From: Xanthomonas arboricola pv. populi
GTDB lineage: Bacteria; Pseudomonadota; Gammaproteobacteria; Xanthomonadales; Xanthomonadaceae
Direction: 5' to 3'
NCBI RefSeq assembly: GCF_002939945.1
Contig: NZ_MDEB01000005.1
Span: 1 to 64,000 of the forward strand
DNA length: 64,000 nucleotides
Each line of letters starts with the position of its first letter. The first letter of the stretch is position 1. The notes beneath the pieces were generated by a model that had not been told where the DNA came from, did no database searches, and worked only from the letters and a program-made list of their open reading frames with translations. Both the position numbers and the translations under genes were made by a program. Shown here piece by piece: positions 18,444 through 26,330 of this stretch.

Positions 18444-19600
18444 GGCAACCGGCGCGCACGCGCGTGCAGGTGGTCGAGCAGACGCTGGCCATCGGCGCTG
18501 GCAAACCAGTCCGCATGACCGAGCAGATAACGGTGATAGGCGATATCGGCGTTGTCGGCCGAGCGGGTGATGCCGGCGAAGTAGTCGATCTCGCTCAGGG
18601 CGAAGTCGGCATGCACGATCGGCAGCAGGGCGGCCAGCTGCCGCAGCTGCGCGGCGTCCAGCGCGCAGTGCCGGGTGTAGCCGTCCAGCAAGGCGTCGAG
18701 TTGCTCCAGCTGCGGCTGCGCACGCTGCCCCGCATCCAGGTTCAACCATGGAATCAGATTGCGTTCGATCGCCGTGGCCAGGTCGAACATCGCAAAGCTG
18801 CGGTCGCACAGGCCGAAGTCGAATACCGCGCTGACCTCGATGTCGCCATCGTCGTGCGTGCGCCACAGCAGGTTGGAGGCATGCCAGTCGCCGTGCGTCC
18901 ACAGCGGCGGCAGGGCGCCGGGCGCCGACAACACCGGCCATGCCCGTGCGTGCCAGGGCAGCAGGTGGTCGGTCAGGTCGCGGCGCCAGGGCCGCTCCTG
19001 AAAGTCGGCGGCCAGGCCGGGACGCGACAGCAATGCCTGTTCCACCGCCCGGATCGGGTCGGCCTGCGCGAACAGGGCGAAGTTGGCCACCAGGACGCTG
19101 CTTCGGCGCGGCGGCGCATCGAATCCCTTAGCTGCCAGATGCAGGCGTGCCAGCGCGGCGCCTGCGGCCAACGCATGCGCGGTGCTGGTAAAGGGCGTCC
19201 ACGACAAGGCGTCCCGATACAGGTCCTGGCCGAGGCCTGCGCGCTGTACTTCATAGACCCAGTGCGCATCGGCCAGGGCGGTGTGGCCCGCGGCATCGTG
19301 CAGCACCTCGACCACCGGTGCGCCAGCCCAGCGCAGATGCGCCATGAAGCCGTGTTCTTCGCGCACCGCAGCGACACTGCGCACGCTGCGGTGATGCCGC
19401 TTGACGATGAGCGCGCCGCTGGCGGTGTCCACGCCGGCGGCGGCGGAAAACGGGCGAGCGCTATGCCAGCGAATCAGTTCGCCACCGACAGGAGCGGAGA
19501 AGTGCTGCAGCACGCGACGGATTTCGTCGGCGGTCAACACCGGCCAGTCCGGCAACGTCAATTCCAGGCTCATGCCGTGCACCTGATGCGAGGTGCTCAT
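18440..19600 (-). CDS. APH/choline-kinase-fold small-molecule kinase
   Basis: Cytosolic kinase-fold protein of 386 residues from ATG 19600 (GGAG lies upstream; ATG 19573 is an alternative). The catalytic loop THGDWHASNLLW (HGDxxxxN) and the metal motif VFDFGLCD (DFG-like) are intact, so it should be active. The N-lobe has VDTASGALIVKRHH with the ATP-binding Lys. The family includes aminoglycoside, choline and homoserine kinases and thiamine kinase ThiK. It is the first gene of a unit that continues by four-base overlap into the TonB receptor, which suggests it phosphorylates, and so traps, the imported compound. A HutC-type operator lies 33 bases upstream. True antibiotic resistance is unlikely in this context. 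Confidence 0.82.
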   Translation of the reverse strand: MSTSHQVHGMSLELTLPDWPVLTADEIRRVLQHFSAPVGGELIRWHSARPFSAAAGVDTASGALIVKRHHRSVRSVAAVREEHGFMAHLRWAGAPVVEVLHDAAGHTALADAHWVYEVQRAGLGQDLYRDALSWTPFTSTAHALAAGAALARLHLAAKGFDAPPRRSSVLVANFALFAQADPIRAVEQALLSRPGLAADFQERPWRRDLTDHLLPWHARAWPVLSAPGALPPLWTHGDWHASNLLWRTHDDGDIEVSAVFDFGLCDRSFAMFDLATAIERNLIPWLNLDAGQRAQPQLEQLDALLDGYTRHCALDAAQLRQLAALLPIVHADFALSEIDYFAGITRSADNADIAYHRYLLGHADWFASADGQRLLDHLHARARRLP

Positions 19601-19632
19601 GCGCCCGGCTCCGCCAATGGTGAGCGGGTCAG

Positions 19633-19644
19633 TGGTATAGACCA
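19633..19644. promoter_or_regulatory. HutC-type GntR operator candidate before the kinase gene
   Basis: TGGTATAGACCA matches the HutC-subfamily operator signature GT-N-TA-N-AC exactly and is a near-perfect palindrome with flanks AG and GC. It lies 33-44 bases upstream of the kinase start codon. A HutC/UTRA regulator is encoded at 14576-15304. I found no second copy before the PnuC or regulator genes. The rest of the 355-base gap (19601-19955) to the divergent glycosyltransferase shows no convincing gene, and I see no TPP riboswitch in it. Confidence 0.6.
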
Positions 19645-19955
19645 GCCAATCGATGCCGAAGGAGCGGACCCGGCGCGTGCGCCAGCAACGACACAGACGG
19701 CGCTGCCAGGCCGTCGTTGCGGCGCGCGCGCCATCAGGCGGTTGCGCTGCAGGGAAATGAAAAGGCAGCGCAACACCGAAAGGTCGCTGGCCGTCATCTC
19801 GATACTGAATGTGGGAATGCGCCGTGGGCGGCGCCTGCGCAAAACCGCTGGGCGGCTCCGGGCGCGCAGTATGCCTGCTGCTGCTGCCAGCCGCCATGTC
19901 GGCGCTGGCGGACGCACGATGGCGTTGCGCTGCCCCGGCACCGGATAATGGCCGG

Positions 19956-20795
19956 ATGAGTCCTGTCCAGATCGCCGCCGTCGTCGTCACCTATCAGAGC
20001 AGCAGCACCATCGATGCATGCCTGTCGCGGCTGCGCATGGCCGAGGGCATCAGCGAGATCCGGGTGGTCGACAACGCCTCCAGCGACGACACCCTGGAGG
20101 TCGTGCAGCGGCATGCGTTGGCCGATGCGCGGCTGCACTTCATCGCCAATCCGGACAATCCGGGCTTTGCGACCGCCTGCAATCAGGGCGCGCGCGACTC
20201 GCAGGCGCCCTGGCTGGTCTTCATCAACCCGGACCTGATGGTCGAACGCGACACATTGGCGCAGCTGTGCGCACGCGCGGCCGGGCTCGCGGCGGTGCTG
20301 TTGGGCGTGGAGCAAGTGGACGAGCACGGGCAGCCGGATGCCGCCGTGCGCCGTCGCGATCCGGATTTTGCCGCGATGCTGCGCGCACCGCGTGCTGCCG
20401 CCCAGCTGGCGGTGCCGGCCGATCCGTCTGCGCCCCTGCAGGTGGTGGACGCCATCTCCGGTGCCTTGATGCTGATGCAACGCAGCCTGTTCGACCGGAT
20501 CGACGGCTGGGATGGCGCCTACCGCCTGCATGCCGAAGACCTGGACCTGTGCCGGCGTGCGCGTCAGGCCGGCGCGCTGGTGGCGGTGGCCAACGATCTG
20601 CAGGTCGTACATGTGCGCGGCGTGTCCAGTCGGTCGCGGCCGTTCTTTGTCGAATGGCATAAACACCGTGGCCTGTGGCGCTATTTCCGCAAGTTCGAGG
20701 CCGGCCAGCGCGGGCTGGTCATCCGGCTTGGCGTCTGGTTGGCGATCTGGACCCATGCCGCCGCCCAGGTGCCGAGATTGATGCGGAAGAGATGA
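19956..20795 (+). CDS. Family 2 glycosyltransferase (rhamnosyltransferase-like)
   Basis: GT2 enzyme of 279 residues that transfers a sugar from an NDP-sugar, probably at the inner face of the membrane. The GT-A hallmarks are present: AVVVTYQSSSTIDACL at the start, VVDNASSDDT, NPDNPGFATACNQGA, then NPDLMV as the metal-binding Asp motif (residues about 85-92) and AEDLDLCRRARQAG near 200 as the catalytic ED. This pattern resembles rhamnosyltransferases acting on surface polysaccharides. I start it at ATG 19956; the upstream open frame has no family content. It stands alone, 130 bases ahead of the xag operon, so a link to that polysaccharide is only possible. Confidence 0.85.
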   Translation: MSPVQIAAVVVTYQSSSTIDACLSRLRMAEGISEIRVVDNASSDDTLEVVQRHALADARLHFIANPDNPGFATACNQGARDSQAPWLVFINPDLMVERDTLAQLCARAAGLAAVLLGVEQVDEHGQPDAAVRRRDPDFAAMLRAPRAAAQLAVPADPSAPLQVVDAISGALMLMQRSLFDRIDGWDGAYRLHAEDLDLCRRARQAGALVAVANDLQVVHVRGVSSRSRPFFVEWHKHRGLWRYFRKFEAGQRGLVIRLGVWLAIWTHAAAQVPRLMRKR

Positions 20796-20847
20796 GTCCT
20801 CCTGCGTTAAATTTGTGATAAAGCGGTGATGGGTGTCAGAATGTAAC

Positions 20848-20863
20848 TGTGATACGTTTCGCA
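20848..20863. promoter_or_regulatory. CRP/Clp-like binding site upstream of xagA
   Basis: TGTGATACGTTTCGCA fits TGTGA-N6-TCACA with one mismatch in the right half and lies 63 bases before the xagA start. A second symmetric sequence GTGATCGATCAC lies at 20871-20882, with a shorter spacer than the CRP consensus. Clp, the CRP homologue of Xanthomonas, is known to control biofilm polysaccharide genes downstream of DSF and cyclic di-GMP signalling, and I recall xagABC as one of its targets. Direct binding here is inferred. Confidence 0.5.
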
Positions 20864-20925
20864 TCGAAGTGTGATCGATCACTAGCTTCCTGTCCCTTCC
20901 GGGTCCCCCATCAGGAATCGTGCAA

Positions 20926-21948
20926 ATGTCCTTACAGAACGACCCGCAATTGCGGGCGCGTCAGCCGTGCGCCGTCGCGCTGCAGTCCGGCCCGGTTGTC
21001 CCGCCCACTTTTCTTGCTTCCATCACTCGCCGCTTGCCGGTGGCCGCGCTGTCGGCGCTCGCGCTGGGCTGCCTGATGGCTGCGTTGCCGGACACGGCCG
21101 TGGCAGGCGCCTGGACCCAGCCGCAGGGCGACACCCTGGTGATCGTCAAGGCGCTGCATAGCGATGGCACCGGCTGGTTCGACGATGCCCATCACCGTGG
21201 CGATTTCGGCAACAACGGACGCAGCCGCCAAGACCAGCTCAACGTGTATGTCGAGCATGGTCTGAGCGATGCGCTGAGCGTGATCGGCAATTTCTATTTC
21301 ACCGAAGTCGGTTTCAACAACGACGAACCGGTGAACGGTATGCCCGGGCGGGCACGCCGCAGCACGACCGGCTTTGCCGATCAGGAAATCGGCCTGCGCT
21401 ACGCACTGCCAAGCGCCGCCGACGACGTCTGGCGCAGTTCGGTGCAGGCCCTGGTCAGCATCCCGGCCTATGGTCGTAGCAAGACCTATCACCCGAACAA
21501 TCCTGGACGCGACCCGGCGCTCGGTCTCGGCGACTATGGCCTGGAGCTGCGTTACAGCCGCGGACGTGGTTACACGCTTGGCGGGCGCAACGGCTATGTC
21601 GATCTGGGTGGCGCGGTGCGCCTGCGCGGCAGTGCGGCCTCCGACGAACTGCGGGTGGATGCGTCCAGCGGTCTGAGCCTGACCCCGAGCTGGTTGCTGC
21701 TCGGCGAAGTCAACGTGATCCAGGGGCTGGGTAACGGGCGTAACGACGCGTTTGTCGTCGGCTCGACACCTGGCGATTCCGGCTTCGTCGCCACCGGCAC
21801 CAATTACGACCTCACCAAGCTGCAGCTGTCCACGCTGTACACCGCGCCGGGTGGCAGCCAGTGGCAGGTGGGGTATCAGCAGCCAGTGATGGGCCGTAAC
21901 ACCGGCGCCGCAGGCGGGCCATTCGTGGCTGCCTGGTGGCGGTTCTAA
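20926..21948 (+). CDS. xagA: XagA, outer-membrane beta-barrel protein of the xag polysaccharide system
   Basis: Exported protein of 340 residues, start ATG 20926 with AGGA nine bases upstream. The N-terminus is long, with the hydrophobic signal core at residues about 40-60 (LPVAALSALALGCLMAALP) and a cut near AVAGAW. The mature part alternates short polar/aromatic strands (LNVYVEHGLSDALSVIGNFY, GYVDLGGAVRLRG) and ends WWRF with a terminal Phe, as expected for an outer-membrane barrel. It starts an operon with the xagB synthase and xagC, so it probably forms the outer-membrane exit for the polymer. It is not related to the TPR-barrel type PgaA as far as I can see. Confidence 0.8.
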   Translation: MSLQNDPQLRARQPCAVALQSGPVVPPTFLASITRRLPVAALSALALGCLMAALPDTAVAGAWTQPQGDTLVIVKALHSDGTGWFDDAHHRGDFGNNGRSRQDQLNVYVEHGLSDALSVIGNFYFTEVGFNNDEPVNGMPGRARRSTTGFADQEIGLRYALPSAADDVWRSSVQALVSIPAYGRSKTYHPNNPGRDPALGLGDYGLELRYSRGRGYTLGGRNGYVDLGGAVRLRGSAASDELRVDASSGLSLTPSWLLLGEVNVIQGLGNGRNDAFVVGSTPGDSGFVATGTNYDLTKLQLSTLYTAPGGSQWQVGYQQPVMGRNTGAAGGPFVAAWWRF

Positions 21949-21961
21949 GGACGCCACGACA

Positions 21962-23869
21962 ATGACGGTCACCTGCGAAATGGAAGCGCTGGGACGGGCA
22001 CCGGACATCGGCCGCGAACGCGGTCTGTTGGGTCGGGCGCTGGTCACGGCAGGCGTCATCACCGACGAACAGCTGCGCTCGGCGCTGGCGTTGCAGCAAC
22101 GCTGGAACTCGCGTCTGGGCGATGTGATCCTGGCCCAGCGCGGCGTACCGGCACAGCGGTTCTACGCCATCGTCGCCGCGCACTTCGGCCTTGAGTTCAT
22201 CGATCTGGTGCAGCAGCCGCCGGATCCGGAACTGCTCACCCCCGGCGATCTGGAAAGTTACGCGCAGCGTCTGTTGCTGCCGTGGCGTCGCGAAGACGGC
22301 GTGCTGGTGCTGGCCGTGGCCGATCCCGACCCGGCGGTGTTCGCCTGGGCGCGTGCGCACTACGGCGAAGACGTGCGGTTTGTCGGCACCGCCAAGTTCG
22401 ACATCATCTGGAGCCTGCAGCGCTACGCCGACGAGCAGCTCACCGACAACGCGCTGAACCTGCTCGCCTCGCATACGCCGACCTATTCGGCACGCCAGGT
22501 GGTGACGCGCGGACAGAAGTTCACGCTGTGGGCGATCGCCGCGGTGCTGGTGATCGCGATGGTGCTGTTCCCGGTGCCGGCCTTGATCACCGTCAACGTG
22601 CTGGTGGCGCTGGGCTTTCTGGCGACCTTCGGACTGAAGCTGTTGCTGGTGTGGTTCGGCTCGCGCCACCGCATCGACATCAAGGTCACCGAGGACGAAG
22701 TGGCCGCGCTGCGCGATGACGACCTGCCGGTCTATACCGTACTGGTGCCGATGTACAAGGAGCCGGAAGTCCTGCCGATCCTGGCCAACGCGCTGCGCAA
22801 GCTGGATTACCCGATCAGCAAGCTCGACGTGAAGCTGGTGCTGGAAGCGGACGATTTCGACACCATCGAGGCCGCCAAGAAGCTCGGCCTGGAAGCGTTC
22901 TTCGAAATCATCCGGGTGCCGCCGTCGCAGCCCAAGACCAAGCCCAAGGCCTGCAACTACGCGCTGCATTTTGCACGCGGCGAATTGCTCACCATCTACG
23001 ACGCCGAAGACAAGCCCGAGCCGGATCAGCTCAAGCGCGTGGTGGCGGCGTTCCGCAAGGCCGAAAAGGATGTGGTGTGCATCCAGGCGCGGTTGAACTA
23101 CTACAACGCCGACGAAAACTGGCTGACGCGGATGTTCACGCTGGAGTACACGCTCTGGTTCGACTTCTACCTGCCGGCGCTGGAATACCTGCGCATCCCG
23201 ATTCCGTTGGGCGGCACCTCCAACCATTTCCGTCTGGATGTGTTGCGCCAGGTGCGCGCGTGGGACCCGTACAACGTCACCGAAGACGCCGACCTGGGCG
23301 TGCGGCTGATCCAGAACGGCTACCGCGTCAACGTGGTCAATTCCACCACGTTCGAAGAAGCCAACGTCAGCATTCCCAACTGGATCCGGCAGCGCTCGCG
23401 CTGGCTCAAGGGCTATATGCAGACCTGGCTGGTGCACATGCGCGATCCGGTGCATCTGTATCGCAGCACCGGGTTCAAGGGCTTCTGGGGCTTTCAGTTC
23501 TTCATCGGCGGCGGTTTCTTCACCGCGTTGGGCGTGCCGGTGCTGTGGGCGCTGTATGTGGTCTGGGCAGTGACAGGGACAAGCGCGTTCGAGCGTTTCT
23601 TCCCGCCGTGGCTGGCCACCATTTCGCTGGTCAATCTGTTGTTGGCCAATGCGTTCTTCATCTACATCACGCTGGTGGCTGCGTTCAAACGCGACTACTT
23701 CAAGCTGGCGCCCTACGCGCTGACGGTGCCGTTCTATTGGGCGCTGCAGTCGATCGCCGCTTACAAGGGCCTCTGGCAGCTGATCCACAATCCGTTCTAT
23801 TGGGAGAAGACCACTCATGGCATCAGCAAGCATTCGGAAAACGAGCGCCGCGCCGCACTCGAAGAGTGA
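21962..23869 (+). CDS. xagB: XagB, processive GT2 polysaccharide synthase with GspE/MshE N-terminal domain
   Basis: Inner-membrane synthase of 635 residues. Residues 20-80 form a GspE_N/MshEN domain with two copies of the cyclic di-GMP binding pattern: LLGRALVTAGVITDEQL and, at residue 51, RLGDVILAQRGVPAQRF. The first copy has Leu where the consensus has Arg, and the second lacks the closing Gln. Two membrane helices follow (about 185-235). The processive GT2 core has VLVPMYKEPEVL, EADD, DAEDKPEP, TEDADLG and QRSRW, all catalytic motifs intact. The C-terminus has further membrane helices. Domain order matches NfrB of E. coli. It begins 13 bases after xagA and overlaps xagC by 53 bases. Direct nucleotide control is an inference from the domain. 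Confidence 0.88.
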   Translation: MTVTCEMEALGRAPDIGRERGLLGRALVTAGVITDEQLRSALALQQRWNSRLGDVILAQRGVPAQRFYAIVAAHFGLEFIDLVQQPPDPELLTPGDLESYAQRLLLPWRREDGVLVLAVADPDPAVFAWARAHYGEDVRFVGTAKFDIIWSLQRYADEQLTDNALNLLASHTPTYSARQVVTRGQKFTLWAIAAVLVIAMVLFPVPALITVNVLVALGFLATFGLKLLLVWFGSRHRIDIKVTEDEVAALRDDDLPVYTVLVPMYKEPEVLPILANALRKLDYPISKLDVKLVLEADDFDTIEAAKKLGLEAFFEIIRVPPSQPKTKPKACNYALHFARGELLTIYDAEDKPEPDQLKRVVAAFRKAEKDVVCIQARLNYYNADENWLTRMFTLEYTLWFDFYLPALEYLRIPIPLGGTSNHFRLDVLRQVRAWDPYNVTEDADLGVRLIQNGYRVNVVNSTTFEEANVSIPNWIRQRSRWLKGYMQTWLVHMRDPVHLYRSTGFKGFWGFQFFIGGGFFTALGVPVLWALYVVWAVTGTSAFERFFPPWLATISLVNLLLANAFFIYITLVAAFKRDYFKLAPYALTVPFYWALQSIAAYKGLWQLIHNPFYWEKTTHGISKHSENERRAALEE

Positions 23870-25214
23870 GTCGGCGGTTTCGCGTCGTCACAGCGGGCTG
23901 CCGGCGTTTCTGGTTGCCGTGGTGGCCCTGTCGCTGCTGAGCCAGCCGTTGCTGCTGCAGTCGGTCGGCTTCGCCGTACCGGCAATCGCACCAGCAGCCG
24001 GCTTGCCGGCAACCGGCCTATTGTCGTGGGCGATCAATCTGGGGCTGGACAGCTGGAATCTGCCATTCCAGGTCTGGCCGTTCCTGGCGGTCGCCGCCAA
24101 CGCGCTGTTCCTGTCGCTGCTGTGGCGCGATCTGGCCGGCGTGTTCGGACGCGGCTGGGCCAGTGGATTGACGGTGCTGGTGGGCTGCAACCCGCTGTTC
24201 CTGCTGCCGATCGCCGCAGGCGGAAGCCAGGCGGTGGGCCTGTTGGCGTTCTACGGCTTGTGCCGTACCTTGCGCCGCCTGCAGACGCCGGTGGAAGCCT
24301 TCACCTATCTGCGCATCGCAGGCTGGTTGTGCATCCTGTTGTGCCTGGATCTGCAGACCCTGGCGCTGTCGACGATGGTGGCGCCGTGGCTGCTGCTGGT
24401 GATGCCGCCGCAGATGCTGCGCAAGGCGCCGGGCTCGTTCTACCTGGTGTGCTATCTGCCATTCGCGTTTCTGGTCGGCATGTGGGCCTACGTCAATCTG
24501 ACCGTGTTCAACGCACCGTGGCCGACGCTGTCCAGCATCGGGCAGGGAGCGCATCCGTTGCCGTTGCCGCTGGCCGAGCATGCGCAAGGCTGGTCGTCGG
24601 CCGTGCGTTGGGGCGTGGCGGCGGTGGTCTGCTTCCCGGTCCTGGCGTTGCTGGCCCGCAGCCGCAGCAGCGCGCTCACGCGCGGCGTGGTGGCCAGTGC
24701 CGGCACCGTGATCTGCGCGGCGGCGTTGTCGTTCGCCTTCGGCTGGGCGGGGTTCGACGCCCTGCTGCTGCTGTGGGTGCCGGCAGCGTTGCTGCTGCGC
24801 GCACTGCATGCCGATCAGCGCAGTCAGGCCGCCGGCCTGCTGCTGCTGGGCCTGATTGGTGCGGCCTGGGTACAGCCGCAGGGTTGGGGCAGCTGGATGC
24901 GTGCGGCGCCTGCCGATGCGCAATCCCTGCTGCAGGGCGATGCGGTGGTCATGACCGCGCCGGTGTCGTTGCCGACCAGTGGCACGGCGACGCCGGCAGC
25001 GGACGCTGTGCAGTTACAGCCCACCGCAGCGACTGCCGCGGACGTGGCCGCGCCAACGCAGGGCGCTGCCGGTGCCACCACGCCCGCTGAGGCTGCCACT
25101 GCTGCAATGGTGCAGCCGGGCAAGAACACTGCTGCCATCGGTGCAATGGACTGCGCGCGCACCACGACGGCGTCCACCAGCGAGGCATCCGCCGCATGTT
25201 CAAACGCGTTCTGA
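23817..25214 (+). CDS. xagC: XagC, polytopic membrane protein of the xag system
   Basis: Integral membrane protein of 465 residues with about nine or ten hydrophobic segments between residues 20 and 350 (for example LVAVVALSLLSQPLLL and GLLLLGLIGAAWV) and a soluble, Ala/Thr-rich tail of about 100 residues. I recognise no catalytic motif; the overall layout recalls polymer export or acyl/glycosyl transfer membrane proteins. Its start lies inside xagB and its end overlaps the next gene by 19 bases, so all four genes are translationally linked. A supporting role in polymer synthesis or export is inferred from this position. Confidence 0.75.
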   Translation: MASASIRKTSAAPHSKSESAVSRRHSGLPAFLVAVVALSLLSQPLLLQSVGFAVPAIAPAAGLPATGLLSWAINLGLDSWNLPFQVWPFLAVAANALFLSLLWRDLAGVFGRGWASGLTVLVGCNPLFLLPIAAGGSQAVGLLAFYGLCRTLRRLQTPVEAFTYLRIAGWLCILLCLDLQTLALSTMVAPWLLLVMPPQMLRKAPGSFYLVCYLPFAFLVGMWAYVNLTVFNAPWPTLSSIGQGAHPLPLPLAEHAQGWSSAVRWGVAAVVCFPVLALLARSRSSALTRGVVASAGTVICAAALSFAFGWAGFDALLLLWVPAALLLRALHADQRSQAAGLLLLGLIGAAWVQPQGWGSWMRAAPADAQSLLQGDAVVMTAPVSLPTSGTATPAADAVQLQPTAATAADVAAPTQGAAGATTPAEAATAAMVQPGKNTAAIGAMDCARTTTASTSEASAACSNAF

Positions 25215-26164
25215 GCACCGCGTTGCTGGTCGGGGCGTGCATGCTGGCCAACGGCTGCAACGCGGATGCATCGACGTGGATGGGCGCCAACGTCAAGGTC
25301 TCGGCCAATGCGCCGTGGCAAAGCGAGGCGGCGGGGCAGTCGCTGGACGCGCTGGCCAAGACCGGTGCCAGCAAGGCGCTGCTGGTGGCGTTTGTGTGGC
25401 AGGACAACCCGCAGTCGAACGACCCGGTATTGGGCAGCGACAGCAGCGTGGAGGCCATGCGCGCCGCGTTGCGGCAGAGCCACCACGCCGGCCTGCAGGC
25501 CACGCTCAAGGTGCACGTGTGGATTCCCGGCCATTGGGCCGGCGACACCGCGCCCACCGACCAGGCAGCCTGGTTTGCCGCCTATCAGAACGCGTTGCTG
25601 CCGTTGGCCAGACTGGCCGAAGACGAGCACGCCGAAGCGCTGGTGATCGGCACCGAACTGCGCAAGCTGCAGGACGCGCCGCAGTGGCCCGGCCTGGTGG
25701 CGGAAGTGCGCAAGGTCTATCGCGGCAAGCTGCTGTACGTGGCCGACGGCATGGAGCACGCCGAGAGCTTCCGCTACTGGTCGTTGTTCGATGCGGTGGG
25801 CACCAGCCTGTATCCGCGTCTGTCCGAAGCGGCCGCAATGCGCACGGCCGAGATGAACGCCGCTGCGCAGCGCCTGCAGCAACTGGGCCAGCGCGTGGGC
25901 AAGCCGGTGTGGGTGGCGGAGCTGGGCCTGCGTTCTGCGCGCGGCAGTCTTGCCGCGCCTTGGGAGAGCCCGGAGCAACGCGCTGCCGCCGTCGACACCC
26001 GCCTGCAACTGCAGGTGTTGCAGCAGTGGCGCAAGGTGTTGCAGGCACACGGCGTGGAAGGCATCGCGCTGTGGTGCTGGTACACCGACCCCAAGGCCGG
26101 TGGCCCGGGCGACAGCGACTTCACCGTGCAGGGCAAACCGGCGCAGCAGGTGCTGGCGCGCTGA
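25196..26164 (+). CDS. GH113-like glycoside hydrolase lipoprotein of the xag operon
   Basis: Predicted lipoprotein of 322 residues with lipobox LANGC (Cys near residue 22). The mature part looks like a TIM-barrel hydrolase close to family GH113 (beta-mannanase): VIGTELRKL around residue 145 holds the likely acid/base Glu, WPGLVAEVRKVYRGKLLYVAD follows, and WVAELGLRS around residue 245 holds the likely nucleophile Glu. PHW-type binding residues are suggested by VHVWIPGHWAG. It overlaps xagC, so it is made with the synthase and may trim or release the polymer from the periplasmic side. Substrate specificity cannot be fixed from sequence. Confidence 0.75.
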   Translation: MFKRVLSTALLVGACMLANGCNADASTWMGANVKVSANAPWQSEAAGQSLDALAKTGASKALLVAFVWQDNPQSNDPVLGSDSSVEAMRAALRQSHHAGLQATLKVHVWIPGHWAGDTAPTDQAAWFAAYQNALLPLARLAEDEHAEALVIGTELRKLQDAPQWPGLVAEVRKVYRGKLLYVADGMEHAESFRYWSLFDAVGTSLYPRLSEAAAMRTAEMNAAAQRLQQLGQRVGKPVWVAELGLRSARGSLAAPWESPEQRAAAVDTRLQLQVLQQWRKVLQAHGVEGIALWCWYTDPKAGGPGDSDFTVQGKPAQQVLAR

Positions 26165-26330
26165 GCGATCGCGCTTGGCAAACTCCAAGAGCAACTGCCG
26201 AGCGCAATTGCTGGGGTGAATCGCCAAGGGAAATCGCCAAGCGCACTGTCGTTGTGCAGCGCGCCGCCTCCCGGGGCGTCGGAACGGTTTGCACGCAGCG
26301 CGACCGCCGCTGCGGGCATAATCCGGCAGC

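Noticed and set aside
18440-19600. Aminoglycoside resistance gene
   Set aside because: The fold matches, but the gene is coupled to a TonB receptor and near PnuC and a UTRA regulator, which fits metabolite salvage better.
19601-19810. TPP riboswitch before the kinase gene
   Set aside because: I looked for the CTGAGA and ACCTGATCTGG blocks on the minus strand and did not find them.
18320-19948. A 542-codon plus-strand open frame opposite the kinase and receptor genes
   Set aside because: It is antisense to two genes with complete motifs, and its composition is Arg/Gln/His-rich as expected for a high-GC shadow frame.
20871-20882. Canonical CRP site at GTGATCGATCAC
   Set aside because: The palindrome is good, but the spacer between TGTGA and TCAC is four bases rather than six; kept only as a secondary site.
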